Source of the DNA: Bacteroidales bacterium | GTDB taxonomy: Bacteria > Bacteroidota > Bacteroidia > Bacteroidales > UBA7960 | NCBI GenBank assembly: GCA_003557385.1 | Contig: PWON01000128.1 | Coordinates: 1-35,735, forward strand | DNA length: 35,735 nucleotides | Reading direction: 5' to 3' | In this document: in pieces, positions 25,349-32,424 of the stretch | How the letters are laid out: the number at the start of each line of letters is the position of its first letter | Numbering within the stretch: position 1 is the first letter of the stretch | Notes under the pieces: generated by a model | Told to the model about the DNA's origin: nothing | Seen by the model: only the letters and a program-made list of their open reading frames with translations | Databases searched by the model: none | Translations under genes and position numbers: made by a program

Positions 25349-27187
25349 TTATTCCACCGTTACCGATTTGGCAAGGTTTCTTGGCTGGTCCACATTGCAC
25401 CCCCTCAGCACCGCGATGTGGTACGACAATAGCTGCAGGGGGATGGTGGCTACCAGGGGCACGAACACCTCATCGGTTTCCGGGATGTCAATGACATAAT
25501 CCGCCAGCTCCCTGACCATTTCATCCCCTTCGGTCACCACCGCGATGATGACGCCTTTGCGTGCTTTTACTTCCTGGATGTTGCTCACCACCTTGTCGTA
25601 GCTGCCTTTTCTGGTGGCAACCACCACAACAGGCATTTCCTTGTCAATAAGTGCGATGGGGCCATGTTTCATTTCAGCCGCCGGATATCCCTCGGCATGG
25701 ATGTATGAGATCTCTTTAAGTTTCAGGGCCCCTTCGAGCGCCACAGGGAAATTGTACCCCCTGCCCAGGTAAAGGAAGTTGCGTACATCCTGGAATTTTT
25801 TGCTGATCTCCAATATCATTTCGTTGGATTGCAGGGCTTTTCCCACCTTGGCGGGGATGGCCTCCATTTCACTGATCAATTGGTAAAACTGGGATTTGGA
25901 GATGCTTCCCTTTTTGTCAGCAATCAACAGGGCCATGAGGCTTAAAATGGTTACCTGTGCGGTAAAGGCCTTGGTGGACGCAACCCCTATCTCAGGGCCT
26001 GCATGTGTATAGGACCCTGCATGGGTGGCACGCGCTATGGATGAACCCACCACATTGCATATGCCCAGGATGGTGGCCCCTTTTGACCTGGCCAGTTCAA
26101 TGGCAGCCAGGGTATCGGCGGTTTCGCCCGACTGGCTGATGGCAATCACCACATCATTTTCAAAGATTACCGGGTTGCGGTACCTGAACTCCGAGGCATA
26201 TTCCACCTCCACGGGGATGCGCGCCAGGTCTTCAAACAAATATTCACCCACCAGGCCGGCATGCCATGAAGTACCGCAAGCCACAATGATGATGCGCTTG
26301 CAATTAATCAGTTTTTGTTCATAATCAATGATGCCCCCCAGGGAGATGATGCCCTTGAGTGCATTCAAACGCCCCCGCATGCTGTCTTTGATGCTGCGCG
26401 GCTGCTCATAGATCTCCTTAAGCATAAAGTGTGGGAAGCCCCCTTTTTCAATCGATGACAATTGCATCTCCAGTTGAAAAACATAAGGGGTCTTTTCCTG
26501 GTTCGTAATGGTCTTAACAATGAGTTCTCCCTTTCGAGGGATGATCGCCATTTCTTCATCCTCCAGGTATACAACATCCTTTGTGTATTCAACGATTGGC
26601 GAAGCATCTGATGCAATAAAATATTCATTGTCACCAATGCCGATCACAAGCGGGCTTCCTTTTTTTGCGGCGATCAACTGATCAGGGCACTCTTCTGAAA
26701 CAACCACGATAGCATAGGCGCCGATCACCTGGTTCAGGGCCATGCGCACCGCTTCTTCTAACGGTATCCCATCATTTTGCTGGATATCTTCAATGAGATG
26801 GATCAGCACTTCGGTATCGGTATCGCTGCTGAAAACATAACCCCGGTTGATCAATTCCTCTTTGAGGACAGCATAATTTTCTATGATGCCGTTATGGATG
26901 ATGGCCAGTTTTTTTGAGGGGCTGTAGTGCGGGTGGGCATTCACATCATTGGGTTCCCCGTGGGTGGCCCAACGGGTATGGGCTATGCCTGCATGTCCTG
27001 ATAGCTTGTGGCCGCTGACCAGTTTGTCGAGGTCAGCCACTTTGCCATGTGTCTTAAACAGTTTCAAATCCCCGTCGAGCAGGGCCACCCCGGCACTGTC
27101 GTAACCGCGGTATTCGAGCCTGTAAAGGCCTTTGATCAGGATGGGGTAAGCTTCTTTGGGGCCGATGTAACCAACGATTCCACACAT
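25349..27187 (-). CDS. glmS: Glutamine--fructose-6-phosphate aminotransferase (isomerizing)
   Basis: Makes glucosamine-6-phosphate from fructose-6-phosphate and glutamine, the entry to UDP-GlcNAc for peptidoglycan and lipid A. 612 residues, normal length. MCGIVGYIG exposes the nucleophilic Cys after Met removal. The glutaminase domain (about 1-230, with HTRWATHGEP and HNGIIEN) is followed by two SIS isomerase domains (ACGTSWHAGL and SQSGETADT; LGRGYNFPVALEGALKLKEI), and the protein ends PRNLAKSVTVE, the conserved tail. It starts 12 bases after the DUF4270 stop. I see no glmS ribozyme, as expected outside Gram-positive bacteria. Confidence 0.97.
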   Translation of the reverse strand: MCGIVGYIGPKEAYPILIKGLYRLEYRGYDSAGVALLDGDLKLFKTHGKVADLDKLVSGHKLSGHAGIAHTRWATHGEPNDVNAHPHYSPSKKLAIIHNGIIENYAVLKEELINRGYVFSSDTDTEVLIHLIEDIQQNDGIPLEEAVRMALNQVIGAYAIVVVSEECPDQLIAAKKGSPLVIGIGDNEYFIASDASPIVEYTKDVVYLEDEEMAIIPRKGELIVKTITNQEKTPYVFQLEMQLSSIEKGGFPHFMLKEIYEQPRSIKDSMRGRLNALKGIISLGGIIDYEQKLINCKRIIIVACGTSWHAGLVGEYLFEDLARIPVEVEYASEFRYRNPVIFENDVVIAISQSGETADTLAAIELARSKGATILGICNVVGSSIARATHAGSYTHAGPEIGVASTKAFTAQVTILSLMALLIADKKGSISKSQFYQLISEMEAIPAKVGKALQSNEMILEISKKFQDVRNFLYLGRGYNFPVALEGALKLKEISYIHAEGYPAAEMKHGPIALIDKEMPVVVVATRKGSYDKVVSNIQEVKARKGVIIAVVTEGDEMVRELADYVIDIPETDEVFVPLVATIPLQLLSYHIAVLRGCNVDQPRNLAKSVTVE

Positions 27188-27199
27188 ACCTGGCGTGAT

Positions 27200-28513
27200 T
27201 TAATCAAATACAGAATAATAGATGATCAGGCGCATAGGGTTGTCGGTCCTCCCGGGACCGTGCACCACCACGCGGCTCGCGTTTTCAGAAGCCCCTGCCA
27301 CTACCAGGGCCAGCCCGTCATTGGGGAGGGTTCCATCCAGCAATTGCTGAAAATATTTTGAAATATTGAAGGTATATTGCATTGTATCTTCATTCAGTCG
27401 CCCGCCAAAATAATTCGCACCCATCCGGTAATCATCCAGGAAATCCAGGTCGCCGTCTTCATCAACACGAAGCAACAGCAACTCCCTGGAAGCCGGCAGA
27501 TGTTCACCGATAAATTCTTCGGCCACCGGTACGATCAATTCCGCCTTGTTGATCAGCAACCTCGAATCGCCAATCAATTCATCCAGGTAAGGCAGACTTA
27601 TGTCGGCACGCAACATCCCAAGGGATTGCAAGAACAACAGGCTGTCGCCCATGGAGTAATCGGATGATTCAACCTGTGCCCTCAGGGCAGAATGGGTGTT
27701 TTCATAGCCAAACTGTTCCATGCGGGTGGTCCGTTTGGCAAATTCATTGATCGGGAAACGCTGCATCCGCGACGATATGGTGTCATTTCTGTTCTGATAA
27801 TGAAGCTCCAGTGAAGTAACCGTAGCCAGCATGTTGATGCGGTACATGGATCCAAGGCCGGAAAACCTGTCGCCGGGGGTGATGTACAATCCCTTGAATG
27901 CTTCCAGATAATTGGGCACGTTCTCAAAGGCTTCCGTTTCGTTGGCATCGATAAATTTCCATCCAAACGCATCGGAGAGGCGAATACGGATTTGGGGGGG
28001 GAACATGATGCTGTCTATCATGATACTGTCGATGGGGGCAGGCTGAAAAACATGTCCCCTGGGATGGTATGTGATCAATGTTGGGTCATGCGGGATCACC
28101 AGGTTGGAAAAGAGGGTATCCGCTTCCGGGAAGCTTTCACTCAGTTCATATACTTTAAGGGCCTGATAGTCGCGCACAAATCCATAAAAGTCGCCGGTAT
28201 AGGAAAGCACCAGGTAAATAGAGTCCAGCACCGGGTGCTCACCCAGGGACAGGTTGTTCATGGGCAGCCGGGTTTGTGTGTAAATACCGGCACGGGTCTT
28301 CCCGAATACCGGATCGTTGATCTTTCCCATGATATTTGTCCCGCCAAAATTCATGGCCACGCTGTCGTCGAGCACGGTGATGGCCCGGAGGCTCAGGGTG
28401 TCGAGTGTATGCAGCTGCACCCGTGTTTCCACCAGGTCAAGCCCGATCTCATCAGACTCAGTGCAGGCATAAATCAACAGCAAAAAAGCCGACAACAATG
28501 CCACTCTTTTCAA
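27200..28513 (-). CDS. DUF4270 lipoprotein
   Basis: 437 residues from the TTG at 28513 (MKRVALLSAFLLLIYAC, lipobox IYAC, Cys17). An ATG at 28597 is in frame but would put 28 unrelated residues before the signal sequence, and the sequence in between includes an intrinsic terminator (28521-28544), so I prefer the TTG. DUF4270 features are GLDLVE, NIMGKINDPVFGKTRAGIYTQTRLP, and later LSLGEHPVLDSIYLVLSYTGDFYG. The Cys is followed by TESDE, an acidic stretch that may signal surface export. The function of the family is not established. Its promoter at 28615-28643 is separate from that of the upstream GlgA-like gene. Confidence 0.83.
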   Translation of the reverse strand: MKRVALLSAFLLLIYACTESDEIGLDLVETRVQLHTLDTLSLRAITVLDDSVAMNFGGTNIMGKINDPVFGKTRAGIYTQTRLPMNNLSLGEHPVLDSIYLVLSYTGDFYGFVRDYQALKVYELSESFPEADTLFSNLVIPHDPTLITYHPRGHVFQPAPIDSIMIDSIMFPPQIRIRLSDAFGWKFIDANETEAFENVPNYLEAFKGLYITPGDRFSGLGSMYRINMLATVTSLELHYQNRNDTISSRMQRFPINEFAKRTTRMEQFGYENTHSALRAQVESSDYSMGDSLLFLQSLGMLRADISLPYLDELIGDSRLLINKAELIVPVAEEFIGEHLPASRELLLLRVDEDGDLDFLDDYRMGANYFGGRLNEDTMQYTFNISKYFQQLLDGTLPNDGLALVVAGASENASRVVVHGPGRTDNPMRLIIYYSVFD

Positions 28514-28520
28514 CAGGGCG

Positions 28521-28544
28521 AAAAAAACCCCGCAAAAACGGGGG
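28521..28544 (-). terminator. Intrinsic terminator or attenuator in the DUF4270 leader
   Basis: On the minus strand CCCCG-TTTTTG-CGGGG is followed by seven T. It lies 87-110 bases past the GlgA-like stop (28632) and about 65 bases after the predicted DUF4270 transcription start, yet 8 bases before its TTG start. It can end the upstream transcript or act as an attenuator. Confidence 0.75.
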
Positions 28545-28614
28545 TTTATTGATGTTTTCAAGGTTCTAAGATTTTTTATGATCCAATAAGTACGCATTCC
28601 CGTTAATCAGAATG

Positions 28615-28643
28615 CAAAGGTAAGGATTTTATTATTGCTGCAA
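28615..28643 (-). promoter_or_regulatory. Promoter for the DUF4270-glmS unit
   Basis: On the minus strand TTTTG (TTG at 28643-28641), an 18-base spacer and TACCTTTG (28622-28615). Both elements are exact matches. It lies across the 3' end of the GlgA-like coding region. Confidence 0.6.
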
Positions 28644-29459
28644 AACCGATTCGGACACCAACACATCATCATAAAATTGGTTGTATGCATCAAGGTAAGT
28701 GTCCCGGTTGTGGAATTCGAGCAATGATTTGCCACTTTCCCTGGCATATTTTTCAATCCCCTGGTGCAATGTCTGTTCGCCCAGAATGATGCCATCTGCA
28801 TAATCAATCGCGACTTTGCTGATGGTTTCATAGTCCGGCCGGGCATATTTCGCAAGAAGGTCCTCACCCAGACTCTTGGTTTTCATCTTTTTAGACATGT
28901 CATTGCTGAGTTCTCCCGGAAATGGATCATTGTAAATGGAATACACTACCTTGGTGTCTGCAAACATGGGGTTGTCTTTCAAGACCTCTTTCAGGTAAAA
29001 AGGCATCAGGCTGGTGAACCACCCGTTGCAGTGAACCAGGTCGGGGGCCCAACCCAGTTTTTTTACTGTCTCAATGACGCCCCGGGCAAAAAAGATGGCC
29101 CGTTCGTCGTTGTCGGCAAAATAATCCCCCGACTTATTGGTCAGGGTAAACTTTCGCTGAAAAAAATCTTCATTGTCGATAAAATATATCTGCATGCGGG
29201 CAGACTGTATGGAGGCAACTTTGATGATCAGTGGGTGATCGGTATTGTCAATTACAAGGTTCATCCCGGAGAGGCGGATCACCTCATGCAGCTGGTTGCG
29301 GCGCTCGTTGATGCAACCATAGCGTGGCATAAAGGTTCTGATCTCCTTTTTCCTTTCCTGAATGCCTTGCGGAAGATAACGGCCGATATAGGCCATATGA
29401 GTTTCTTTAAGGTAGGGGGCAATTTCCTGCTGAACAAAAAGAACTTTGGGCTTTTCCAT
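28632..29459 (-). CDS. Glycogen/starch synthase-like protein, N-terminal domain only
   Basis: 275 residues that align in style only with the N-terminal Rossmann domain of GT5 glycogen synthases: KPKVLFVQQEIAPYLKE, RTFMPRYG, WAPDLVHCNGWFTSLMPFYLK and VVYSIYNDPF are recognisable. The ADP-glucose-binding KTGGLADV motif is degraded to KETHMAYI, and the second GT-B domain (roughly 200 residues) with the catalytic Glu motif is missing. No remnant of it follows; the next frame is the DUF4270 gene. Such short homologues recur in Bacteroidota next to DUF4270 and panC, so it is probably a conserved non-glycogen-synthesising protein and not a broken gene. Role unknown. Confidence 0.83.
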   Translation of the reverse strand: MEKPKVLFVQQEIAPYLKETHMAYIGRYLPQGIQERKKEIRTFMPRYGCINERRNQLHEVIRLSGMNLVIDNTDHPLIIKVASIQSARMQIYFIDNEDFFQRKFTLTNKSGDYFADNDERAIFFARGVIETVKKLGWAPDLVHCNGWFTSLMPFYLKEVLKDNPMFADTKVVYSIYNDPFPGELSNDMSKKMKTKSLGEDLLAKYARPDYETISKVAIDYADGIILGEQTLHQGIEKYARESGKSLLEFHNRDTYLDAYNQFYDDVLVSESVLQQ

Positions 29460-29502
29460 AAATAAAAAGAATGGTTAAGTGATCTTTATTGAAAATAATA
29501 TG

Positions 29503-29533
29503 CAAAAATACAGATTTTTTTGCTATTTTTCAA
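29503..29533 (-). promoter_or_regulatory. Promoter of the GlgA-like gene
   Basis: On the minus strand TTTG (TTG at 29533-29531), a 20-base spacer and TATTTTTG (29510-29503). Both elements are exact. It interleaves with the divergent panC promoter. Confidence 0.68.
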
Positions 29534-29551
29534 ATAAACCGTTTAGCTTTG
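29520..29551 (+). promoter_or_regulatory. Promoter of panC
   Basis: TTG (29520-29522) within a T-rich run, a 21-base spacer and TAGCTTTG (29544-29551). Transcription would start near 29558, 36 bases before the panC ATG. Confidence 0.68.
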
Positions 29552-29593
29552 CCGGTTTGTTTTTTTGGAAAAACAAGCTTTTAAGCCATTTGA

Positions 29594-30439
29594 ATGAAAA
29601 CATTCAAAAAGAAGAAGGCACTCAGCCGGTTGGCCAAAAAAGAAAAGACAGCCGGCAAAAAAATCGGGTTTATACCCACCATGGGGGCATTGCACACCGG
29701 TCATATAGCCCTTGTAAACAGGGCACGCGCAGAAAATGACCTGGTGGTATGCAGTATTTTTGTGAACCCCATTCAGTTCAACAAGGCGGAAGACCTCAGG
29801 GCATACCCCAGGACATTGGTCAATGACTTAACACGTTTGGAACAAGCAGGTTGTGATGTTGTGTTTTGCCCGGAAACAGAAGAAATATACCCCGAACCTG
29901 AAACCAGGGCATACGATTTTGGACATCTCGACAAGGTGATGGAAGGCCGTTTTCGCAAAGGCCATTTCAACGGGGTTGCCACCGTTGTACACAAGTTGTT
30001 TGATATTGTGCAGCCACACCGCGCTTACTTTGGCGAAAAGGATTTTCAGCAGTTGCAGGTGGTCAGGGCGCTGGTTAAAAAAGAAGGCCTCGATGTGGAC
30101 ATTGTAGCCTGCGGCACCGTGCGGGAACCGGACGGGCTTGCACTCAGCAGCCGCAATGTCCGGCTTACCAAATTTCAGCGTGAGGAGGCGCCAAGGATAT
30201 ACCAGGCACTGAAAATGGCAAAGGAGATGTACCCGGATCATGTCATGCAGGCCATCAGGGAAAAAGTGATCGCATGCGTCAACAAATCGCCTGAACTGAA
30301 AGTGGAATATTTTGAGATTGTATGGGCCGATAACCTGCTCCCTGTAAACACCCCTGAACCCGGCAGGAAAGCCGTGGCCTGCATCGCCGCAAATGCGGGT
30401 CCCGTAAGGCTCATTGACAATCTTGCATTAAATTCGTAA
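29594..30439 (+). CDS. panC: Pantothenate synthetase
   Basis: ATP-dependent ligation of pantoate with beta-alanine, cytosolic, vitamin B5 and CoA pathway. 281 residues. PTMGALHTGHIALV (residues 28-41) has the HxGH nucleotide-binding motif; FVNPIQFN, the FGEKDFQQLQVV segment, and LALSSRNVRLT, the KMSKS-like loop, follow in family order. The stop codon overlaps the -7 element of the panD promoter. panD follows with 52 bases between, so both pathway enzymes for pantothenate are adjacent. Confidence 0.97.
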   Translation: MKTFKKKKALSRLAKKEKTAGKKIGFIPTMGALHTGHIALVNRARAENDLVVCSIFVNPIQFNKAEDLRAYPRTLVNDLTRLEQAGCDVVFCPETEEIYPEPETRAYDFGHLDKVMEGRFRKGHFNGVATVVHKLFDIVQPHRAYFGEKDFQQLQVVRALVKKEGLDVDIVACGTVREPDGLALSSRNVRLTKFQREEAPRIYQALKMAKEMYPDHVMQAIREKVIACVNKSPELKVEYFEIVWADNLLPVNTPEPGRKAVACIAANAGPVRLIDNLALNS

Positions 30440-30444
30440 CTTTG
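30414..30444 (+). promoter_or_regulatory. Promoter of panD overlapping the panC stop
   Basis: TTG (30414-30416), a 20-base spacer and TAACTTTG (30437-30444). The first three bases of the -7 element are the panC stop codon. It would give panD and the following genes independent expression. Confidence 0.6.
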
Positions 30445-30491
30445 CCCCCGGCTTCCGGCAGTGCTGGAAGTTCATCTGAAAACACAGCATT

Positions 30492-30836
30492 ATGCTTATA
30501 GAAGTTCTTAAATCAAAAATTCACAGGGTGGTTGTCACGGCAGCAGACCTGAATTATATTGGCAGCATCACCATTGATGAAGACCTGATGGATGCATCGG
30601 GCATTGTGGAGCATGAGAAGGTACAGGTTGTCAACGTGAACAATGGTGAGCGACTGGAAACATATGTCATTAAAGGGAAGCGGGGAAGCGGCCAGGTTTG
30701 TATGAACGGGCCGGCCGCGCGCAAGGTGCAGCCCGGCGATATCGTCATCGTCATCGCATACATGCACATGGCCCCGGAGCAGGCCAAAGACCATGTGCCG
30801 ACCATCGTCTTTCCCGGTACCAACAATAAAGTGTAA
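30492..30836 (+). CDS. panD: Aspartate 1-decarboxylase precursor
   Basis: Pyruvoyl-dependent enzyme producing beta-alanine for PanC. 114 residues, slightly shorter than E. coli (126). The autocatalytic cleavage pair Gly24-Ser25 ([10 protein letters not shown]) is intact, as are active-site Lys9, Tyr22, Thr57 and Tyr58 (LETYVIKG), exactly in E. coli numbering. Ser25 becomes the pyruvoyl cofactor. Whether a maturation helper is used cannot be read here; PanZ is restricted to enterobacteria. Confidence 0.97.
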   Translation: MLIEVLKSKIHRVVVTAADLNYIGSITIDEDLMDASGIVEHEKVQVVNVNNGERLETYVIKGKRGSGQVCMNGPAARKVQPGDIVIVIAYMHMAPEQAKDHVPTIVFPGTNNKV

Positions 30837-30844
30837 GCCACCTA

Positions 30845-31864
30845 TTGAAAACATCCACCAGGAGATATGCAAGGGTTTTCTTATCCCTTTTGCTGGGATT
30901 AGTACTTTTATGGCTTATTACCCGGGGGCAGGATATTGAACAGATCATCCGGGAAATGCGCCAGGCAAACTACCTGTGGGTGGGGCTGGCGATGCTTTGT
31001 GCCATTTTGAGCCATTTTGTCCGTGCCATCCGCTGGAATATGCTGATCGCCGCCACGGGATACCGCACCAAAACCATCGAAACTTTTTATGCCGTCATGA
31101 CAGGTTACATGGCCAACCTGGCCATACCGCGCATGGGTGAGGTTACCCGTTGTTTCAGCCTGAGCAAATCTTCCAAAACACCCTTCAATGCACTGGCCGG
31201 CACCGTGCTGGCCGAACGGGTATTCGATTTGATCAGCCTGATGGTCATCGGGTTTTTAATCATTGCCGGGCAGCTTGACTTTCTCAGGAGCTTTCTTAAA
31301 CGGGTGTTCTGGAACCCGTTGGTGAGGTCAGCCACCGAAAACTGGCTGCTCTTTGCCGTCACCGGCATGCTTGTTTTACTGCTGCTGGCCGCCGGCATCT
31401 ATGTTGTCCGGAAAAAAACAAGACGGTCTGTTGAAGGAGACTTTTTTTACAAGATCAAAAGACAATGGCGCGGTTTTGCGCATGGGTTCGCCTCCATCGG
31501 CGCCATGCGCGGGAAAGGATGGTTCATTTTGCACACCTTTTTGATCTGGGGACTGTATTTTATGACCGTATACCTGTGTTTTTTCGCCATTGGCGCCACC
31601 GCGCACCTGACACCGCTTGCCGGTCTTACCCTGTTGGCTGTGGGAAGCCTTGGCATCATCGCACCAGTCCCGGGGGGCATCGGCACCTATCACTTTGTGA
31701 CCATCATCACCCTGACCGAACTCTATGGCATCGCTTCCGAGCCGGCCACTTCATATGCCTACATCACCCATGCCAACCAGGTCATTATCAATTTACTGGC
31801 TGGTACATTTTCATGGATCATGTTGTCGGTCGGAACCCGTAAAACCCAAACATCGAAATTATGA
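30845..31864 (+). CDS. LPG-synthase-type (YbhN/AglD) membrane protein
   Basis: 339 residues, starting with TTG 8 bases after panD. No ATG lies before the first conserved segment, and TTG gives the expected short basic start followed by RVFLSLLLGLVLLWLITRG. The chain contains about eight hydrophobic segments and the family motifs SHFVRAIRWNMLI, TGYMANLAIPRMGEVTR and GTVLAERVFDLISL in the first half, and PVPGGIGTYHF near residue 277. Members are lysylphosphatidylglycerol-synthase transmembrane-region proteins (UPF0104), flippase-like or of unknown role; the catalytic LPG domain of MprF is absent. It overlaps the next gene by 4 bases. Confidence 0.88.
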   Translation: MKTSTRRYARVFLSLLLGLVLLWLITRGQDIEQIIREMRQANYLWVGLAMLCAILSHFVRAIRWNMLIAATGYRTKTIETFYAVMTGYMANLAIPRMGEVTRCFSLSKSSKTPFNALAGTVLAERVFDLISLMVIGFLIIAGQLDFLRSFLKRVFWNPLVRSATENWLLFAVTGMLVLLLLAAGIYVVRKKTRRSVEGDFFYKIKRQWRGFAHGFASIGAMRGKGWFILHTFLIWGLYFMTVYLCFFAIGATAHLTPLAGLTLLAVGSLGIIAPVPGGIGTYHFVTIITLTELYGIASEPATSYAYITHANQVIINLLAGTFSWIMLSVGTRKTQTSKL

Positions 31865-32367
31865 AACACAGCAAACACCGTCATTTGGAAAGCAAAGTTT
31901 TTGGCCCTGACGACCGGCAAACACTGCAACGCCGCATACAATACTGGCGCTTTAAGGACCGGCGCATTGTATTCACCAACGGTTGTTTCGATTTACTTCA
32001 TGCCGGCCACGTCGACTATCTGGCCCGGGCCGCCGACCTGGGCAGCGTGTTGCTGGTCGGCCTGAATACAGATGATTCTGTGCGCAGGATCAAGGGAGCA
32101 AACCGTCCTTTAAACGGGCAGGATGCCCGTGCTCTTGTGCTGGCAAGCCTTTCTTTTGTGAATGCCGTGGTATTGTTTGAAGAAGACACCCCGGCTCAAA
32201 TCGTGCAAACCATCCTTCCCGATGTGCTGGTAAAAGGTGATGATTACAGCCCCGGGGATATTGCCGGAGCGGATACGGTTCGCCGGCATGGCGGACAAGT
32301 GCTCACCATTCCTCTTCTTAAAGGGTTTTCCACTTCCGGGCTTATTGAAAAAATCAAGCTGGTTTAA
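31861..32367 (+). CDS. rfaE2: D-glycero-beta-D-manno-heptose 1-phosphate adenylyltransferase
   Basis: Transfers AMP to heptose-1-phosphate, forming ADP-heptose for the LPS core, cytosolic. 168 residues. TNGCFDLLHAGHVDYL carries the cytidylyltransferase HxGH (HAGH at 47-50), and LLVGLNTDDSVRRIKG and LVKGDDYSPGDIAG are further motifs. In E. coli this activity is the second half of HldE; here it is a separate protein, and the kinase half is not in the window. The ATG overlaps the preceding stop (ATGA at 31861-31864), suggesting translational coupling. Confidence 0.95.
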   Translation: MKHSKHRHLESKVFGPDDRQTLQRRIQYWRFKDRRIVFTNGCFDLLHAGHVDYLARAADLGSVLLVGLNTDDSVRRIKGANRPLNGQDARALVLASLSFVNAVVLFEEDTPAQIVQTILPDVLVKGDDYSPGDIAGADTVRRHGGQVLTIPLLKGFSTSGLIEKIKLV

Positions 32368-32391
32368 GCACGATATCCATGCATAAATCGT

Positions 32392-32399
32392 TATTTTTG
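32392..32399 (+). promoter_or_regulatory. Candidate -7 element for the S41 protease gene
   Basis: TATTTTTG is an exact TAnnTTTG match 25 bases before the protease ATG. A TTG at the right distance upstream is absent. Confidence 0.4.
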
Positions 32400-32424
32400 C
32401 AGTAAACCCCTTAGATTCATAAAT

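Noticed and set aside
28514-28597. ATG 28597 as the DUF4270 start
   Set aside because: It would place an intrinsic terminator inside the coding region and 28 unrelated residues before a normal lipoprotein signal.
28632-29459. GlgA-like gene as a frameshifted full-length glycogen synthase
   Set aside because: The following bases on the same strand, in all frames, lead into the DUF4270 gene; no C-terminal GT domain remnant is visible.
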